From: Streptomyces acidiscabies
Lineage (GTDB): Bacteria; Actinomycetota; Actinomycetes; Streptomycetales; Streptomycetaceae
Direction: 5' to 3'
Assembly (NCBI RefSeq): GCF_020010905.1
Contig: NZ_JAGJBY010000002.1
Coordinates: forward strand, 1,736,001 to 1,800,000
Length of the DNA: 64,000 nucleotides
This document shows, one piece after another, positions 49,122-58,557 of this stretch. The notes below the pieces were generated by a model. The model was given only the letters and a program-made list of their open reading frames with translations, searched no databases and was not told where the DNA came from. Numbering within the stretch: the stretch's first letter is position 1; the number at the start of each line of letters is the position of its first letter. The translations under genes and the position numbers were made by a program.

Positions 49122-51956
49122 CGGCCCGCGCAGCCTGACGTGGACGTCGTGGACGCCGGTCAGGGCGAGGGGGGCGTCCAACAGGGTGTAGATGTACGGG
49201 GATTCGGTGGGGGAGGAGAGGTGGAGGACGGTCTGGATGCCGCCCGCCTCCAGGATCAGCTCCCCCTCGCCCGCCACCTCCGCCGTGACCTGCGTCGTCC
49301 CCGAGCCGAAGTCGCAGGCCCGGTACACCAGTTGGGCCACCCCCGAGGCCCCCGGCGTCACCGCGTCCCCCGCCCGCTTCGTCCGGTCCACGATCTCCGC
49401 GCCGCTCTGCTCGTCGAAGTCGGCGGCGGACAGGCCGAGTCGGAGGACGGGGCGAGGAGTGGCGGGCTCGCCGGTGAGCATCAGGGTCGTACGGAGGCGG
49501 ATGTCCTCGCTGGACGTGCCGACGAGGATGTCGTACTCGCCAGGGTCCAGGCGCCAGGAGCCCCGGGCGACGTCCCAGAACTCGAAGGCGGACAGGGGGA
49601 CTTCGAACGACGCCTCGTGGCGGGCCCCCGGCGCCAGGGTGACGCGCGTGTGGGCCAGCAGCTCCCGCCGGGGGCGCGTGACCGACGGGTCCACGGCCCG
49701 GGTGTACAGCTGCGGGACCTCGTCGGCGGTGACATCGCTGGTGTTGGTGACCGAGAACGACACCTGGACGGCCGTGTCCGTCGCCGAGACCTTCAAGTCG
49801 CCGTAGGAGAAGGACGCGTAGGACAGACCGTGACCGAAGGGGTACAGCGGCCTGCCCTCGAAGTACAGGTACGTCTGGCGGCTGCCGATGACGTCGTAGT
49901 CGAGGAGGTCGGGGAGGTCCGCGTCGGACTCGTACCAGGTCTGGGGGAGCCGGCCGGCGGGGGAGACGTCGCCGGCGAGGACACGGGCGAGGGCCGTACC
50001 GGCCGCCTGGCCGCCGTGGGCCGTCCAGAGCACCGCGGGGAGCGGGCCGGGTTCGAGGGCGTAGGGGTAGGACGAGGTGAGGACCAGGACCGTACGCGGG
50101 TTGGCGGTGCGCGCGGCGGTGAGCAGGCCGGCCTGGTGCGGAGGGAGGTCCAGGGTCGAACGGTCCTCCGTCTCACGGCCGTTGATGTGCGGATCGTTGC
50201 CCGCGATCACCAGCGTGACGTCCGCGTCGGCGCAGACCCGGGCCACCGCGTCCTCGCCGCGCTCCACCGTCACCAGCTCGAAAATCTCCGGATCTTCGGC
50301 GGCAACCTTCACCCCGTCGGCGGCGACTTGGACTAGCAGACCTGTGCCGAGATGACGGAGGAGGTGGCCCTTCACATGGCCTTTCACGTGACCTTGCTCG
50401 TGGCCCTGCTCGTACGGTTCGAGGCAGAACGTCTCCTGTACGACCCACCCGCCGGGCTGATCGGCGGACGCCCGCAGATACCCGTCCTCGGCGACGGACA
50501 CGTAACGCCCGTCGGGCGCACGCAAGGTGAGGACGCCGTTCCCCCAGTCGACGAGAGCGAGTTCGGTCCCGCCGTCCGAGGACACCGTCAACGGCGGGAT
50601 ATCCGTACGCCCCTTGAGCAGCGCCGGATCCAACGCCCCCTCCGCGCCGCGCACTTCGTCGTCCGACTCGGTCGCCGGGACGGCCAGGTACGACCCCGCC
50701 GACGTCTTCAGCAGAACCCGGTCCACGCCCTCCACGAACTGCACGCGGTCCGCCCCGAACCGCTCGTACAGCCCCTCCAGCGGAGTCGAGCGGTGGATCA
50801 ACGTGCCGCTGTACCAGTCGAGTTTGCACTCGTCGGCGAGCAGCCCGACGACCGCGATCCGCGCGTCGGGGGCCAGCGGCAGCATGCCGTCGTTGCGCAG
50901 CAGGACGATCGCCTGCTCGGCGGCCTCCTGCGCGAGCGCGCGGTGCTCCGGGGTGTCGAAGGCCGCGCCGGACGCGTACGGGTCCAGGTCCGGGTCGAAC
51001 TCGCCGAGCCGCAGCCGGACGGAGAGCTGGCGCCGTACCGCCGTGTCGAGGTCCTTCTCCGTCAACAGGCCCTGCTCCAGAGCCCCGTTGATGCGCTCGA
51101 CGGTCTTCGTGCCGTCCGTGCCGTGGTCGGTGAAGCTGTCCACGCCCGCGAGGATCGCCGCCGCCGTCGACTCCTCGTACGTGTCGAAGTAGTGCTCCGG
51201 ATCGACCAGGTTGGAGGGCGCGGCGGCGTCCGAGCAGACGAACAGGTCGGCGTCCGTCCAGGTCCGCAGGTGGTCTTCGAGGTACGGGGAGACGTGGTTG
51301 GGGCGGCCGTTGACCAGGTTGTACGCGGGCATCACCCCGGCCACCGCGCCCGCCTCGACCGTGGCGCGGAAGGCCGGCAGGTCGTACTCGTGGAGCACGC
51401 GCGGGCGGACCGAGGACGACGAAGTGTCGCGCCGCGTCTCGTTGTTGTGGGCCAGCCAGTGCTTGAGGACCGGCGCCGTACGCCAGTACACGGGGTGGCC
51501 GCCGCGCAGCCCGTGCGTGAACGCCGTCGCGATCGCCGACGTCAGCCGGGGGTCCTCCGAGTAGCCCTCCTCGTTGCGGCCCCACAGCGGGTGGCGCAGC
51601 AGATTCACCACCGGCGCCCACACGTTGAGGCCCACCCGCTCGTCGCGCGCGCTCATCGCCCGCACCTCCTCGGCGACCGCCTCGCCGACCCGGCGCACCA
51701 GCTCCGGGTTCCAGGTCGCGCCCAGGCCCACCGCCTGCGGGAAAACTGTCGCCGGGCCCATCCAGGCGACGCCGTGCAGCCCCTCCTGTCCGGTGCGGAA
51801 CGCGGCGACGCCGAGCCGCTCGACGGCCGGGGCGTACTGGTGCAGGAACGCCGCCTTCTCCTGGCGCGTCAGACGGGACAGCAGATCGTCGATGCGCTTC
51901 GCGAACGACAGGCGCGGATCGCGGAAGGGCGGCGTGGAGGGCGTGGATGCGGTCAC
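49089..51956 (-). CDS. glycoside hydrolase family 3 (beta-glucosidase/beta-xylosidase type)
   Basis: 955 residues without a signal peptide, so cytoplasmic. The N-terminal barrel has VFPQAVGLGATWNPELV, VLKHWLAHNN and the nucleophile Asp in LFVCSDAAAPSNL. The second domain carries a probable acid/base Glu in GRETEDRSTLDLP, and a fibronectin-like domain follows (FEFWDVARGSWRLDPGEY). Between them is an insert resembling a fascin/beta-trefoil module (SAGSYLAVPATES, DGRYVSVAEDGYL) with a short repeat GHEQGHVKGHVKGH. In this locus it would release terminal glucose or xylose from imported xyloglucan oligosaccharides. Two LacI-type operators lie upstream. Confidence 0.88.
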   Translation of the reverse strand: MTASTPSTPPFRDPRLSFAKRIDDLLSRLTRQEKAAFLHQYAPAVERLGVAAFRTGQEGLHGVAWMGPATVFPQAVGLGATWNPELVRRVGEAVAEEVRAMSARDERVGLNVWAPVVNLLRHPLWGRNEEGYSEDPRLTSAIATAFTHGLRGGHPVYWRTAPVLKHWLAHNNETRRDTSSSSVRPRVLHEYDLPAFRATVEAGAVAGVMPAYNLVNGRPNHVSPYLEDHLRTWTDADLFVCSDAAAPSNLVDPEHYFDTYEESTAAAILAGVDSFTDHGTDGTKTVERINGALEQGLLTEKDLDTAVRRQLSVRLRLGEFDPDLDPYASGAAFDTPEHRALAQEAAEQAIVLLRNDGMLPLAPDARIAVVGLLADECKLDWYSGTLIHRSTPLEGLYERFGADRVQFVEGVDRVLLKTSAGSYLAVPATESDDEVRGAEGALDPALLKGRTDIPPLTVSSDGGTELALVDWGNGVLTLRAPDGRYVSVAEDGYLRASADQPGGWVVQETFCLEPYEQGHEQGHVKGHVKGHLLRHLGTGLLVQVAADGVKVAAEDPEIFELVTVERGEDAVARVCADADVTLVIAGNDPHINGRETEDRSTLDLPPHQAGLLTAARTANPRTVLVLTSSYPYALEPGPLPAVLWTAHGGQAAGTALARVLAGDVSPAGRLPQTWYESDADLPDLLDYDVIGSRQTYLYFEGRPLYPFGHGLSYASFSYGDLKVSATDTAVQVSFSVTNTSDVTADEVPQLYTRAVDPSVTRPRRELLAHTRVTLAPGARHEASFEVPLSAFEFWDVARGSWRLDPGEYDILVGTSSEDIRLRTTLMLTGEPATPRPVLRLGLSAADFDEQSGAEIVDRTKRAGDAVTPGASGVAQLVYRACDFGSGTTQVTAEVAGEGELILEAGGIQTVLHLSSPTESPYIYTLLDAPLALTGVHDVHVRLRGPLRVAHLGFSS

Positions 51957-51992
51957 GTGAAGTTCCCTTTGCGGTGGACCGGAGCGGCTCTT

Positions 51993-52163
51993 TCGAAGCG
52001 CTTCGATGCTCAGCGGGCGGCGGTGCGGGTGTCAAGGGACCGCACGGTTATTTCAAGTGGCACATAAGGAAAGCTCCGATCTCCTGTCAAAGGAATATTG
52101 GAAGCGACCCTTGTGCGCCCTCAGGGCTTCACTTAACCTCACAGCAACATCGAAGCGCTTCGA
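51993..52163. promoter_or_regulatory. two identical LacI-type operators in the divergent promoter region
   Basis: The perfect 14-bp palindrome TCGAAGCGCTTCGA occurs at 51993-52006 and again at 52150-52163, one copy on each side of the divergent promoters. One lies 37 bp from the GH3 start and the other 128 bp from the solute-binding protein start. The form is that of LacI/CebR-type sites that control oligosaccharide uptake genes in Streptomyces. The regulator gene itself is not in the window. The rest of the 334-bp spacer shows no gene. Confidence 0.85.
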
Positions 52164-52290
52164 CTAAGAGTCCGTCAGGAGTCGCACGGCATTGGTCGGA
52201 CCTCCGCTTCGGCTCAGCCAGTTCCACCGATGACACCGCAGCCGACGAGCCACCGCCGGGTGTCCTGGTGCGCCACGAAGGGTTGACGCA

Positions 52291-53985
52291 ATGACGCCGA
52301 ACGCCGCTTCCGCCTCCTCCGGTCCCAGCCGGAGAAGCTTCCTCGCCTCCACGGCGGTCGCCACCGCCGCGGTCGCGGGCGGGATGCCCCTGCTGAGCGC
52401 CTGCGGCAGCTCCGACAGCGGCTCGCGCGACGGCACCACCTCGGGCAAGAACGCGCAGAAGATCCTTCCGGCGTACGTCGCGAACAACGTCGTGACGCCC
52501 GACATCCCCGCCAAGAACGGCTCCGCCGTCGGCTTCGTCGGCAAGGTCGACACCGCCACCCTCAAGACCTCGGTGGCCAAGAAGCTCGGCAAGGGCGGCA
52601 AGCTCACCGTCATGTCGCCGTTCTGGGGCTCCCCGCCCAAGAGCGACAACGCCTACTACAAGGCCATGAACGGCCTGATCGGCGTCGACGTCACCTGGCA
52701 GAACCAGGACGGCAACACCTACGACCAGAAGCTTGGCGCGGTCCTCGCCTCAAGTGACGTACCGGACGTGGTAGTTGTCCCCGGCTGGAACATGGGCGGC
52801 AGGATCCCCAGCGCCATCATCGGCAAGTTCGCCGACCTCGGGCCCTACCTGTCCGGCGACGCCGTCAAGGAGTACCCGAACCTCGCGGCGATCCCCACCG
52901 ACGCCTGGCGGCGCAGCATCTTCGGCGGCAAGCTGCGCGGTCTGCCGATGCCGGCGTCGTACGTCGGCAACATCGTGCCCTTCTACCGCAAGGACATCTT
53001 CGACAAGAAGGGGTACCAGGTCCCCACCTCCACCGACGAGTTCATGGCGCTGGCGAAGGAGATCACCGCCCCCAAGGCCAAGCGGTGGGCCTGCGGCGAC
53101 ATGAAGTGGACGGCGTTCGGCTCGTTCGGGGTGCTCTCCGGCGGCGAGAAGGGGCTCGGCTGGAACCTCGTCGACGGCAAGCTGATCTACCGGGTCGAGA
53201 CCGAGGCGTACCTCGAAGCCCTGGAGTGGACGAGGAAGCTGTTCGCCGCCGGTGTCGTCCACCCCGACGCGTGGCTCGGCAAGAGCCAGGCCGTCGACCC
53301 CAGCACCAAGTTCGCGGCCGGCGAGTTCCTCATCTACAACAACGACATGTCCAGTTGGTGGGGCCAGCAGTCCATCCAGCAGACCCACAACCCCGAGTTC
53401 AGGATCTGGGGCATGGACATCTTCGGCCACGGCGGCGGCGCGCCCCAGCTGTGGGCCACCCAGCCCGCCGGCATCTTCGCCTTCATCAACAAGAGCGCCT
53501 CCGAGGCGGTGATCCGCGACGCCCTCGCCGTCGCCAACGTGACCGCCGCGCCGTACGGGACGAAGGAGTACATGCTCACCAACTACGGCGTCGAAGGCAC
53601 CCACTACAACCTCAAGGACGGCGCCCCCGTCAAGACCGACCAGGGCAACCTCGACGTCGCCAACGCCTACGTCATGATCGCCAGCCCCGCCGCCACCATC
53701 GCCCGCCCCGACTTCCCCGACATCGGCCGCGCCGCCGTCGAATGGCAGCAGCGGATGGGAGCGCTCACCAAGAAGTCGACCTTCTACGGGATGCAGATCA
53801 CCGAACCCGCCCGGTTCACCAACCTCTCCAACGACATGGAGCAGTTGGAGGACGACATCGTGCGCGGGCGCAAGAAGATCAGCGACATGCAGGCGTGGGT
53901 CAGCGACTGGAAGAAGAAGGGCGGCGACGGACTGCGCGACTGGTACCAGAAGCTGCTCGACGACAACGGCACGGCAGCGAGCTGA
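52291..53985 (+). CDS. ABC transporter substrate-binding lipoprotein (oligosaccharide type)
   Basis: 564 residues. A twin-arginine signal (SRRSFLASTAVATAAV) leads to a lipobox LLSACG with the lipid Cys near residue 35. The mature part is a large family 1 binding protein of the LplA/YtcQ kind with FWGSPPKSDNAYYKAM, PMPASYVGNIVPFYRKD and QPAGIFAFINK. It would capture xyloglucan oligosaccharides outside the cell. The ATPase for the system is not encoded here; Streptomyces sugar importers usually share MsiK. Confidence 0.9.
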   Translation: MTPNAASASSGPSRRSFLASTAVATAAVAGGMPLLSACGSSDSGSRDGTTSGKNAQKILPAYVANNVVTPDIPAKNGSAVGFVGKVDTATLKTSVAKKLGKGGKLTVMSPFWGSPPKSDNAYYKAMNGLIGVDVTWQNQDGNTYDQKLGAVLASSDVPDVVVVPGWNMGGRIPSAIIGKFADLGPYLSGDAVKEYPNLAAIPTDAWRRSIFGGKLRGLPMPASYVGNIVPFYRKDIFDKKGYQVPTSTDEFMALAKEITAPKAKRWACGDMKWTAFGSFGVLSGGEKGLGWNLVDGKLIYRVETEAYLEALEWTRKLFAAGVVHPDAWLGKSQAVDPSTKFAAGEFLIYNNDMSSWWGQQSIQQTHNPEFRIWGMDIFGHGGGAPQLWATQPAGIFAFINKSASEAVIRDALAVANVTAAPYGTKEYMLTNYGVEGTHYNLKDGAPVKTDQGNLDVANAYVMIASPAATIARPDFPDIGRAAVEWQQRMGALTKKSTFYGMQITEPARFTNLSNDMEQLEDDIVRGRKKISDMQAWVSDWKKKGGDGLRDWYQKLLDDNGTAAS

Positions 53986-54009
53986 CCCGGCGAGGCGAGG
54001 AGGACGGCC

Positions 54010-55065
54010 GTGTCCCACAGCACGGTGCCTCGGAGCGAGACCGAGGCCGACGAGACGGGGAAGCGGAGCACGGCGACGTCCGGTGACACCGCCAACTCCC
54101 CCAAGAAGAAACGCCCGAAGGGGAAAAGGGATCCAGGGAAACTGAGCGTACGGCTGCGCTTCCGGCGCGACCGCGTGCTCATCCTGATGACCCTGCCGGC
54201 CGTACTGCTGGTCCTGCTCTTCAACTACGTACCGATCCTCGGCAACGTGGTCGCCTTCCAGGACTACGACCCCTACGTCAGCTCCAACGGCGTCGTCTCC
54301 ATCCTGCACAGCCCCTGGGTCGGGCTGGAGAACTTCCAACGCCTGTTCGAGGACTCGGCGTTCTGGGACGCGGTCACCAACACACTGGTCCTCTTCTTCC
54401 TCCAGCTCATCCTGTACTTCCCGATCCCGATCCTCCTCGCGCTGCTCATCAACAGCGTCGTACGGCCCCGGATCCGGGCCTTCTCGCAGGCGATCCTCTA
54501 CCTGCCGCACTTCTTCTCGTGGGTGCTCGTCATCGCCGTCTTCCAGCAACTCCTCGGCGGCGCCGGGCTGTTGTCGCAGCTCCTGCGGGAACACGGGTAC
54601 GACGGCATCGACATCATGTCCGACCCCGGCACGTTCAAGTTCCTCGTCACCGCCGAGAGCGTCTGGAAGGACGCCGGCTGGGGGATCATCGTCTTCCTCG
54701 CCGCGCTCGCCTCCGTCAACCACGATCTGTACGAGGCCGCCGCGATGGACGGCGCCGGACGGTGGCGGCGCATGTGGCACGTCACGCTGCCCGCTCTGCG
54801 GCCCGTCATCGCCCTGCTGCTGGTCCTGCGCGTCGGGGACGCGCTCACCGTCGGGTTCGAGCAGATCCTCTTGCAGCGTGATGCCGTCGGACCAGGTGCC
54901 TCCGAAGTCCTCGACACGTTCGTCTGGTGGAACGGCGTCCGCAACCAGGACTTCGGGTACGCGGCAGCCGCCGGGCTCATCAAGGGCGTCGTCAGTCTCG
55001 GTCTCGTCCTCGTCGCGAACAAGGTGGCCCATCTCATGGGCGAGCAGGGGGTGTACAAGAAATGA
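54010..55065 (+). CDS. sugar ABC transporter permease (LplB-like)
   Basis: 351 residues. A charged N-terminus of about 55 residues precedes six predicted helices. The docking loop reads YEAAAMDGAGRWRRMWHVTLPALRPVI. GTG start 25 bp after the binding-protein stop, after GAGGAGG. It forms a pair with the next gene, whose ATG overlaps its stop. Confidence 0.9.
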   Translation: MSHSTVPRSETEADETGKRSTATSGDTANSPKKKRPKGKRDPGKLSVRLRFRRDRVLILMTLPAVLLVLLFNYVPILGNVVAFQDYDPYVSSNGVVSILHSPWVGLENFQRLFEDSAFWDAVTNTLVLFFLQLILYFPIPILLALLINSVVRPRIRAFSQAILYLPHFFSWVLVIAVFQQLLGGAGLLSQLLREHGYDGIDIMSDPGTFKFLVTAESVWKDAGWGIIVFLAALASVNHDLYEAAAMDGAGRWRRMWHVTLPALRPVIALLLVLRVGDALTVGFEQILLQRDAVGPGASEVLDTFVWWNGVRNQDFGYAAAAGLIKGVVSLGLVLVANKVAHLMGEQGVYKK

Positions 55066-55997
55066 GCGCCGTACTCGACAAGTCCGTTGAAAAACCCGGG
55101 CGTTGGGCCGCTCCGCCGCGGCCCGTCTGGGAGGAGGAGCCCACGAAGGCGGGCATCGCGGGGAAGGGAGTCGTCCTCGCCCTCGCCTGCCTCTCCATCC
55201 TCTTCCCGCTGTGGATCGTCGTCGTGACCAGCCTCTCCTCGCGGGAGACCATCGACAGAGCCGGTGGGCTCGTCATGATTCCCAAGGGGGTCACGTTCGT
55301 CGCGTACCGCGAGCTGCTCAGCGGTGGGCAGGTGACGCGGGCCGCCGTCATCAGCGTCCTCATCACCGTCGTCGGTACGTTGTTCTCGATGGGCGTGTCC
55401 GTGCTGTGTGCGTACGGGCTCTCGCGTACGGGATCCCTCGGGCACCGGTGGATGCTGATGCTGTTGCTGGCGACCATGTTCTTCAGCGCCGGGCTCATTC
55501 CCACGTACCTCTTGGTGCAGTCCCTCGGGCTGACCGACACGTACCTCGCGCTGATCCTGCCCAGTGCGATCAGCGTCTTCAACATCCTTGTCCTGCGCGG
55601 GTTCTTCATGGGGATCTCGCAGGAGCTGATCGACAGCGCGCGCATCGATGGCGCCGGGGACTTCCGCATCCTGCGGCAGATCGTCATGCCGCTGTCCCGG
55701 GCGGTGCTCGCCGTCATCACCCTGTTCTACGCGGTGGGTTACTGGAGCGCCTGGTTCAACGCGTCCCTGTACCTCAACGACCAGAACATGATGCCGCTCC
55801 AGAACGTCATGATCCAACTCGTCCAGAAACAAGAGGCGCCGGTGGGTCTGAGCCAGGCCATCCGTACAGGGGAGTTGTCGGGGCTGGCGGTCCAAATGGC
55901 GGTCATGGTCATGGCGTTGCTCCCGGTGGCGGTGCTGTCGCCGTTCGTGCAGAAGCACTTCAAGAAGGGGATGTTGACGGGGGCGGTGAAGGGGTGA
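55062..55997 (+). CDS. sugar ABC transporter permease (YtcP-like)
   Basis: 311 residues with six predicted helices. Docking loop: LIDSARIDGAGDFRILRQIVMPLSRAV. The start overlaps the previous stop (ATGA). The long open frame beginning at 54927 is a shadow and was not used. Confidence 0.9.
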   Translation: MSAVLDKSVEKPGRWAAPPRPVWEEEPTKAGIAGKGVVLALACLSILFPLWIVVVTSLSSRETIDRAGGLVMIPKGVTFVAYRELLSGGQVTRAAVISVLITVVGTLFSMGVSVLCAYGLSRTGSLGHRWMLMLLLATMFFSAGLIPTYLLVQSLGLTDTYLALILPSAISVFNILVLRGFFMGISQELIDSARIDGAGDFRILRQIVMPLSRAVLAVITLFYAVGYWSAWFNASLYLNDQNMMPLQNVMIQLVQKQEAPVGLSQAIRTGELSGLAVQMAVMVMALLPVAVLSPFVQKHFKKGMLTGAVKG

Positions 55998-56030
55998 GAA
56001 GGGGGGATTGCCGGGTGCGGGTAGGTGGTG

Positions 56031-56213
56031 GGCTGGTCGCGCAGTTCCCCGCGCCCCTAGGTGAGTGGGGGTGACTGTGATTCGTCGAGTGCAGGTGAAG
56101 GGGAAGATAGGCACTCTGCGACGGCAGTCGTGCGCCCTCACACCAACTCCAGCGCTGTCCAAACGACGGAAACTGCACGCCCCTTAGGGGCGCGGGGAAC
56201 TGCGCGACCAGCC
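56031..56213. repeat. common Streptomyces inverted repeat, 29-bp arms
   Basis: The arms at 56031-56059 and 56185-56213 are perfect inverted copies (left arm begins GGCTGGTCGCGCAGTTCCCC), separated by 125 bp. Sequences of this kind recur in intergenic regions across Streptomyces. It lies between the permease gene and GH74 and may end transcription of the transporter operon. Confidence 0.9.
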
Positions 56214-56373
56214 ACGACGAGACCCGCACTTGCCCACTACCCCACCCCGCTGCCCAGCTCGCGCAGCTGCACGCACGGGTGGGCGCAGCGGCACCCCGCA
56301 AGCGCGGGTGAGCGAAACGCCCCCCACCTCAGCCACCTCCCCACCCGCACTCGACCCCCCCCGAGGTACCCCC

Positions 56374-58557
56374 ATGCACCCCACCCGCCGCACCCTCCTC
56401 GCCGGCACCGCAGCCGCCACCGCCCTCACCGCCCTCCCCCTCCCACAGGCCCAGGCCCAAGCAGCCCCCCACCCCACCCCCTACCGCTGGCGCAACGTCG
56501 TCATCGGCGGCACAGGCTTCGTCACCGGCGTCCTCTTCCACCCCGCCGTGCGGGGCCTCGCCTACGCCAGGACGGACATCGGCGGCGCCTACCGCTGGGA
56601 CGACAGAGCGGCCCACTGGACCCCCCTGACGGACCACCTCGGCTGGGACGACTGGAACCTCCTCGGCGTGGAGGCGATAGCGATCGACCCGGCACACAGG
56701 AACAGGGTCTACCTGGCCCTGGGAACGTACTCCCAGCCCTGGGCCGGCAACGGCGCGATCCTCAGCTCGGAGGACCGAGGCAAAACCTGGACCCGCACCG
56801 ACCTCACCGTAAAACTCGGCGCGAACGAGGACGGCAGAGGCGCCGGCGAACGCCTCCTCGTGGACCCGAGGAACAGCGACACCCTGTGGCTGGGCACCCG
56901 GCACGACGGCTTGCTCAAGTCGACTGACAGGGGCGGAAGTTGGACGAAGGCGACGTTCCCACGCACCCCCAGTGAGACAGGCCAGGGCATCACCTTCCTC
57001 GTGGCGGCGGGCCGCACCCTGTACGCGGGCTGGGGAGACGGCGACGGCACCACCCCCACCCTGTACCGCACGAGGAACGGCACCCAGTGGGACCCGGCCC
57101 CCGCCCAGCCGACCGGCCCCGCAGCGAAGGTCCCGATCCGAGCCGCGTACGACCCCCACACCCGAGCCCTGTACGTGACGTACGCGAACACCCCAGGACC
57201 GAACGGCCAGTCGGACGGCAGCGTCCACAAACTCTCGACGACGACGGACAGTTGGACGGAGATCACCCCGGCGAAGCCGAACGGCACGACGGACACGTTC
57301 GGCTACGGAGGCATCGCGGTGGACGCCCGCCGCCCGGGAACGGCGATCGTCTCGACGAACAACCGCTGGTCGGCGGTGGACACCCTGTACCGCACGACGG
57401 ACGGCGGCACCACCTGGAAGTCCCTCAAGGACACGGCCGAGTTCGACGTGTCGGAGACCCCTTTCCTCAACTGGGGCGGACAGGAACCGAAGTTCGGCTG
57501 GTGGATCCAGGCCGTGGCGATCGACCCGTACGACTCCCGGCACGTGGTGTACGGCACGGGCGCCACCCTCTACGGCACGAGGGACCTGAAGCACTGGTCC
57601 CCGCAGATCAGGGGCCTGGAGGAGACGTCGGTGATCCAGCTGGTGTCACCCCCGGCAGGGGAGGCGCACCTGCTGAGCGCCTTGGGCGACATCGGCGTCA
57701 TGTACCACGAACGGCTGACGGCGTCCCCGTCCCGCGGCATGGCCACGAACCCGGTGTTCGGATCGGCGACGGGGCTCGCACAGGCCGCGGCCAGACCGGC
57801 GTACGTCGTCCGCAGCGGCTGGGGCGACCACGGCAACGGCGCGTACTCGGTCGACGGCGGCCGGAGCTGGACGCCCTTCGCCGCTCAGCCCGCCCTCGCC
57901 AAGGACGCCCCGGGTCCGATCGCCACGAACGCCGACGGCTCCGTGCTGCTGTGGTCGTTCGTCCACTGGGACGGCACCACCTACCCCGCCCACCGCTCGA
58001 CGGACAACGGCACCACCTGGTCCGAGATCCCCTCCTTCCCGAAGGGCGCCACACCGGTCGCCGACCCGGCCGATCCGACGCTGTTCTACGCGTTCGACTC
58101 CGTTACGGGAACAGTACGGGCCACCACTGACAGTGGCCTCTCCTTCACGGACCGCGCGACGGGCCTCCCGTCCGGCGACAGCCAGTTCGAGCTGGTCGCG
58201 GCCCCGGGCCGCACCGGCGACCTCTGGCTGAGCACGAAGACGAACGGCCTTTTCCGCTCCACCGACGGCGGCGCGACCTTCACGAAGGTCACGAGCTGCA
58301 CGGCGTCGCACACGGTCGGCTTCGGCAAGGCCGCGCCCGGCGCGAGCTACCCGGCGATCTACCTGGTCGGCACCGTCGGCACCGGCACCGCCGTCCACCG
58401 CTCGGACGACGAGGGCAGGACCTGGGTACGGATCAACGACGACCGCCACCAGTGGGGCTGGACCGGCCGCAGGATCACCGGCGACCTGAGGGTGTACGGC
58501 CGCGTCTACCTGGCGACGAACGGCCGGGGCATCCAGTACGGGGAACCGATCCGATGA
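56374..58557 (+). CDS. GH74 xyloglucan-specific endo-beta-1,4-glucanase
   Basis: 727 residues. A twin-arginine signal peptide (RRTLLAGTAAATALTAL...AQA) is followed by the double seven-bladed beta-propeller with repeated SxDxGxTW signatures (SSEDRGKTW, STDRGGSW, TTDGGTTW, STDGGATF). The two catalytic aspartates are in YARTDIGGAYRW and WWIQAVAIDPYD. It is secreted and cuts xyloglucan. There is no carbohydrate-binding module. Its stop overlaps the start of GH95 (ATGA). Confidence 0.93.
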   Translation: MHPTRRTLLAGTAAATALTALPLPQAQAQAAPHPTPYRWRNVVIGGTGFVTGVLFHPAVRGLAYARTDIGGAYRWDDRAAHWTPLTDHLGWDDWNLLGVEAIAIDPAHRNRVYLALGTYSQPWAGNGAILSSEDRGKTWTRTDLTVKLGANEDGRGAGERLLVDPRNSDTLWLGTRHDGLLKSTDRGGSWTKATFPRTPSETGQGITFLVAAGRTLYAGWGDGDGTTPTLYRTRNGTQWDPAPAQPTGPAAKVPIRAAYDPHTRALYVTYANTPGPNGQSDGSVHKLSTTTDSWTEITPAKPNGTTDTFGYGGIAVDARRPGTAIVSTNNRWSAVDTLYRTTDGGTTWKSLKDTAEFDVSETPFLNWGGQEPKFGWWIQAVAIDPYDSRHVVYGTGATLYGTRDLKHWSPQIRGLEETSVIQLVSPPAGEAHLLSALGDIGVMYHERLTASPSRGMATNPVFGSATGLAQAAARPAYVVRSGWGDHGNGAYSVDGGRSWTPFAAQPALAKDAPGPIATNADGSVLLWSFVHWDGTTYPAHRSTDNGTTWSEIPSFPKGATPVADPADPTLFYAFDSVTGTVRATTDSGLSFTDRATGLPSGDSQFELVAAPGRTGDLWLSTKTNGLFRSTDGGATFTKVTSCTASHTVGFGKAAPGASYPAIYLVGTVGTGTAVHRSDDEGRTWVRINDDRHQWGWTGRRITGDLRVYGRVYLATNGRGIQYGEPIR

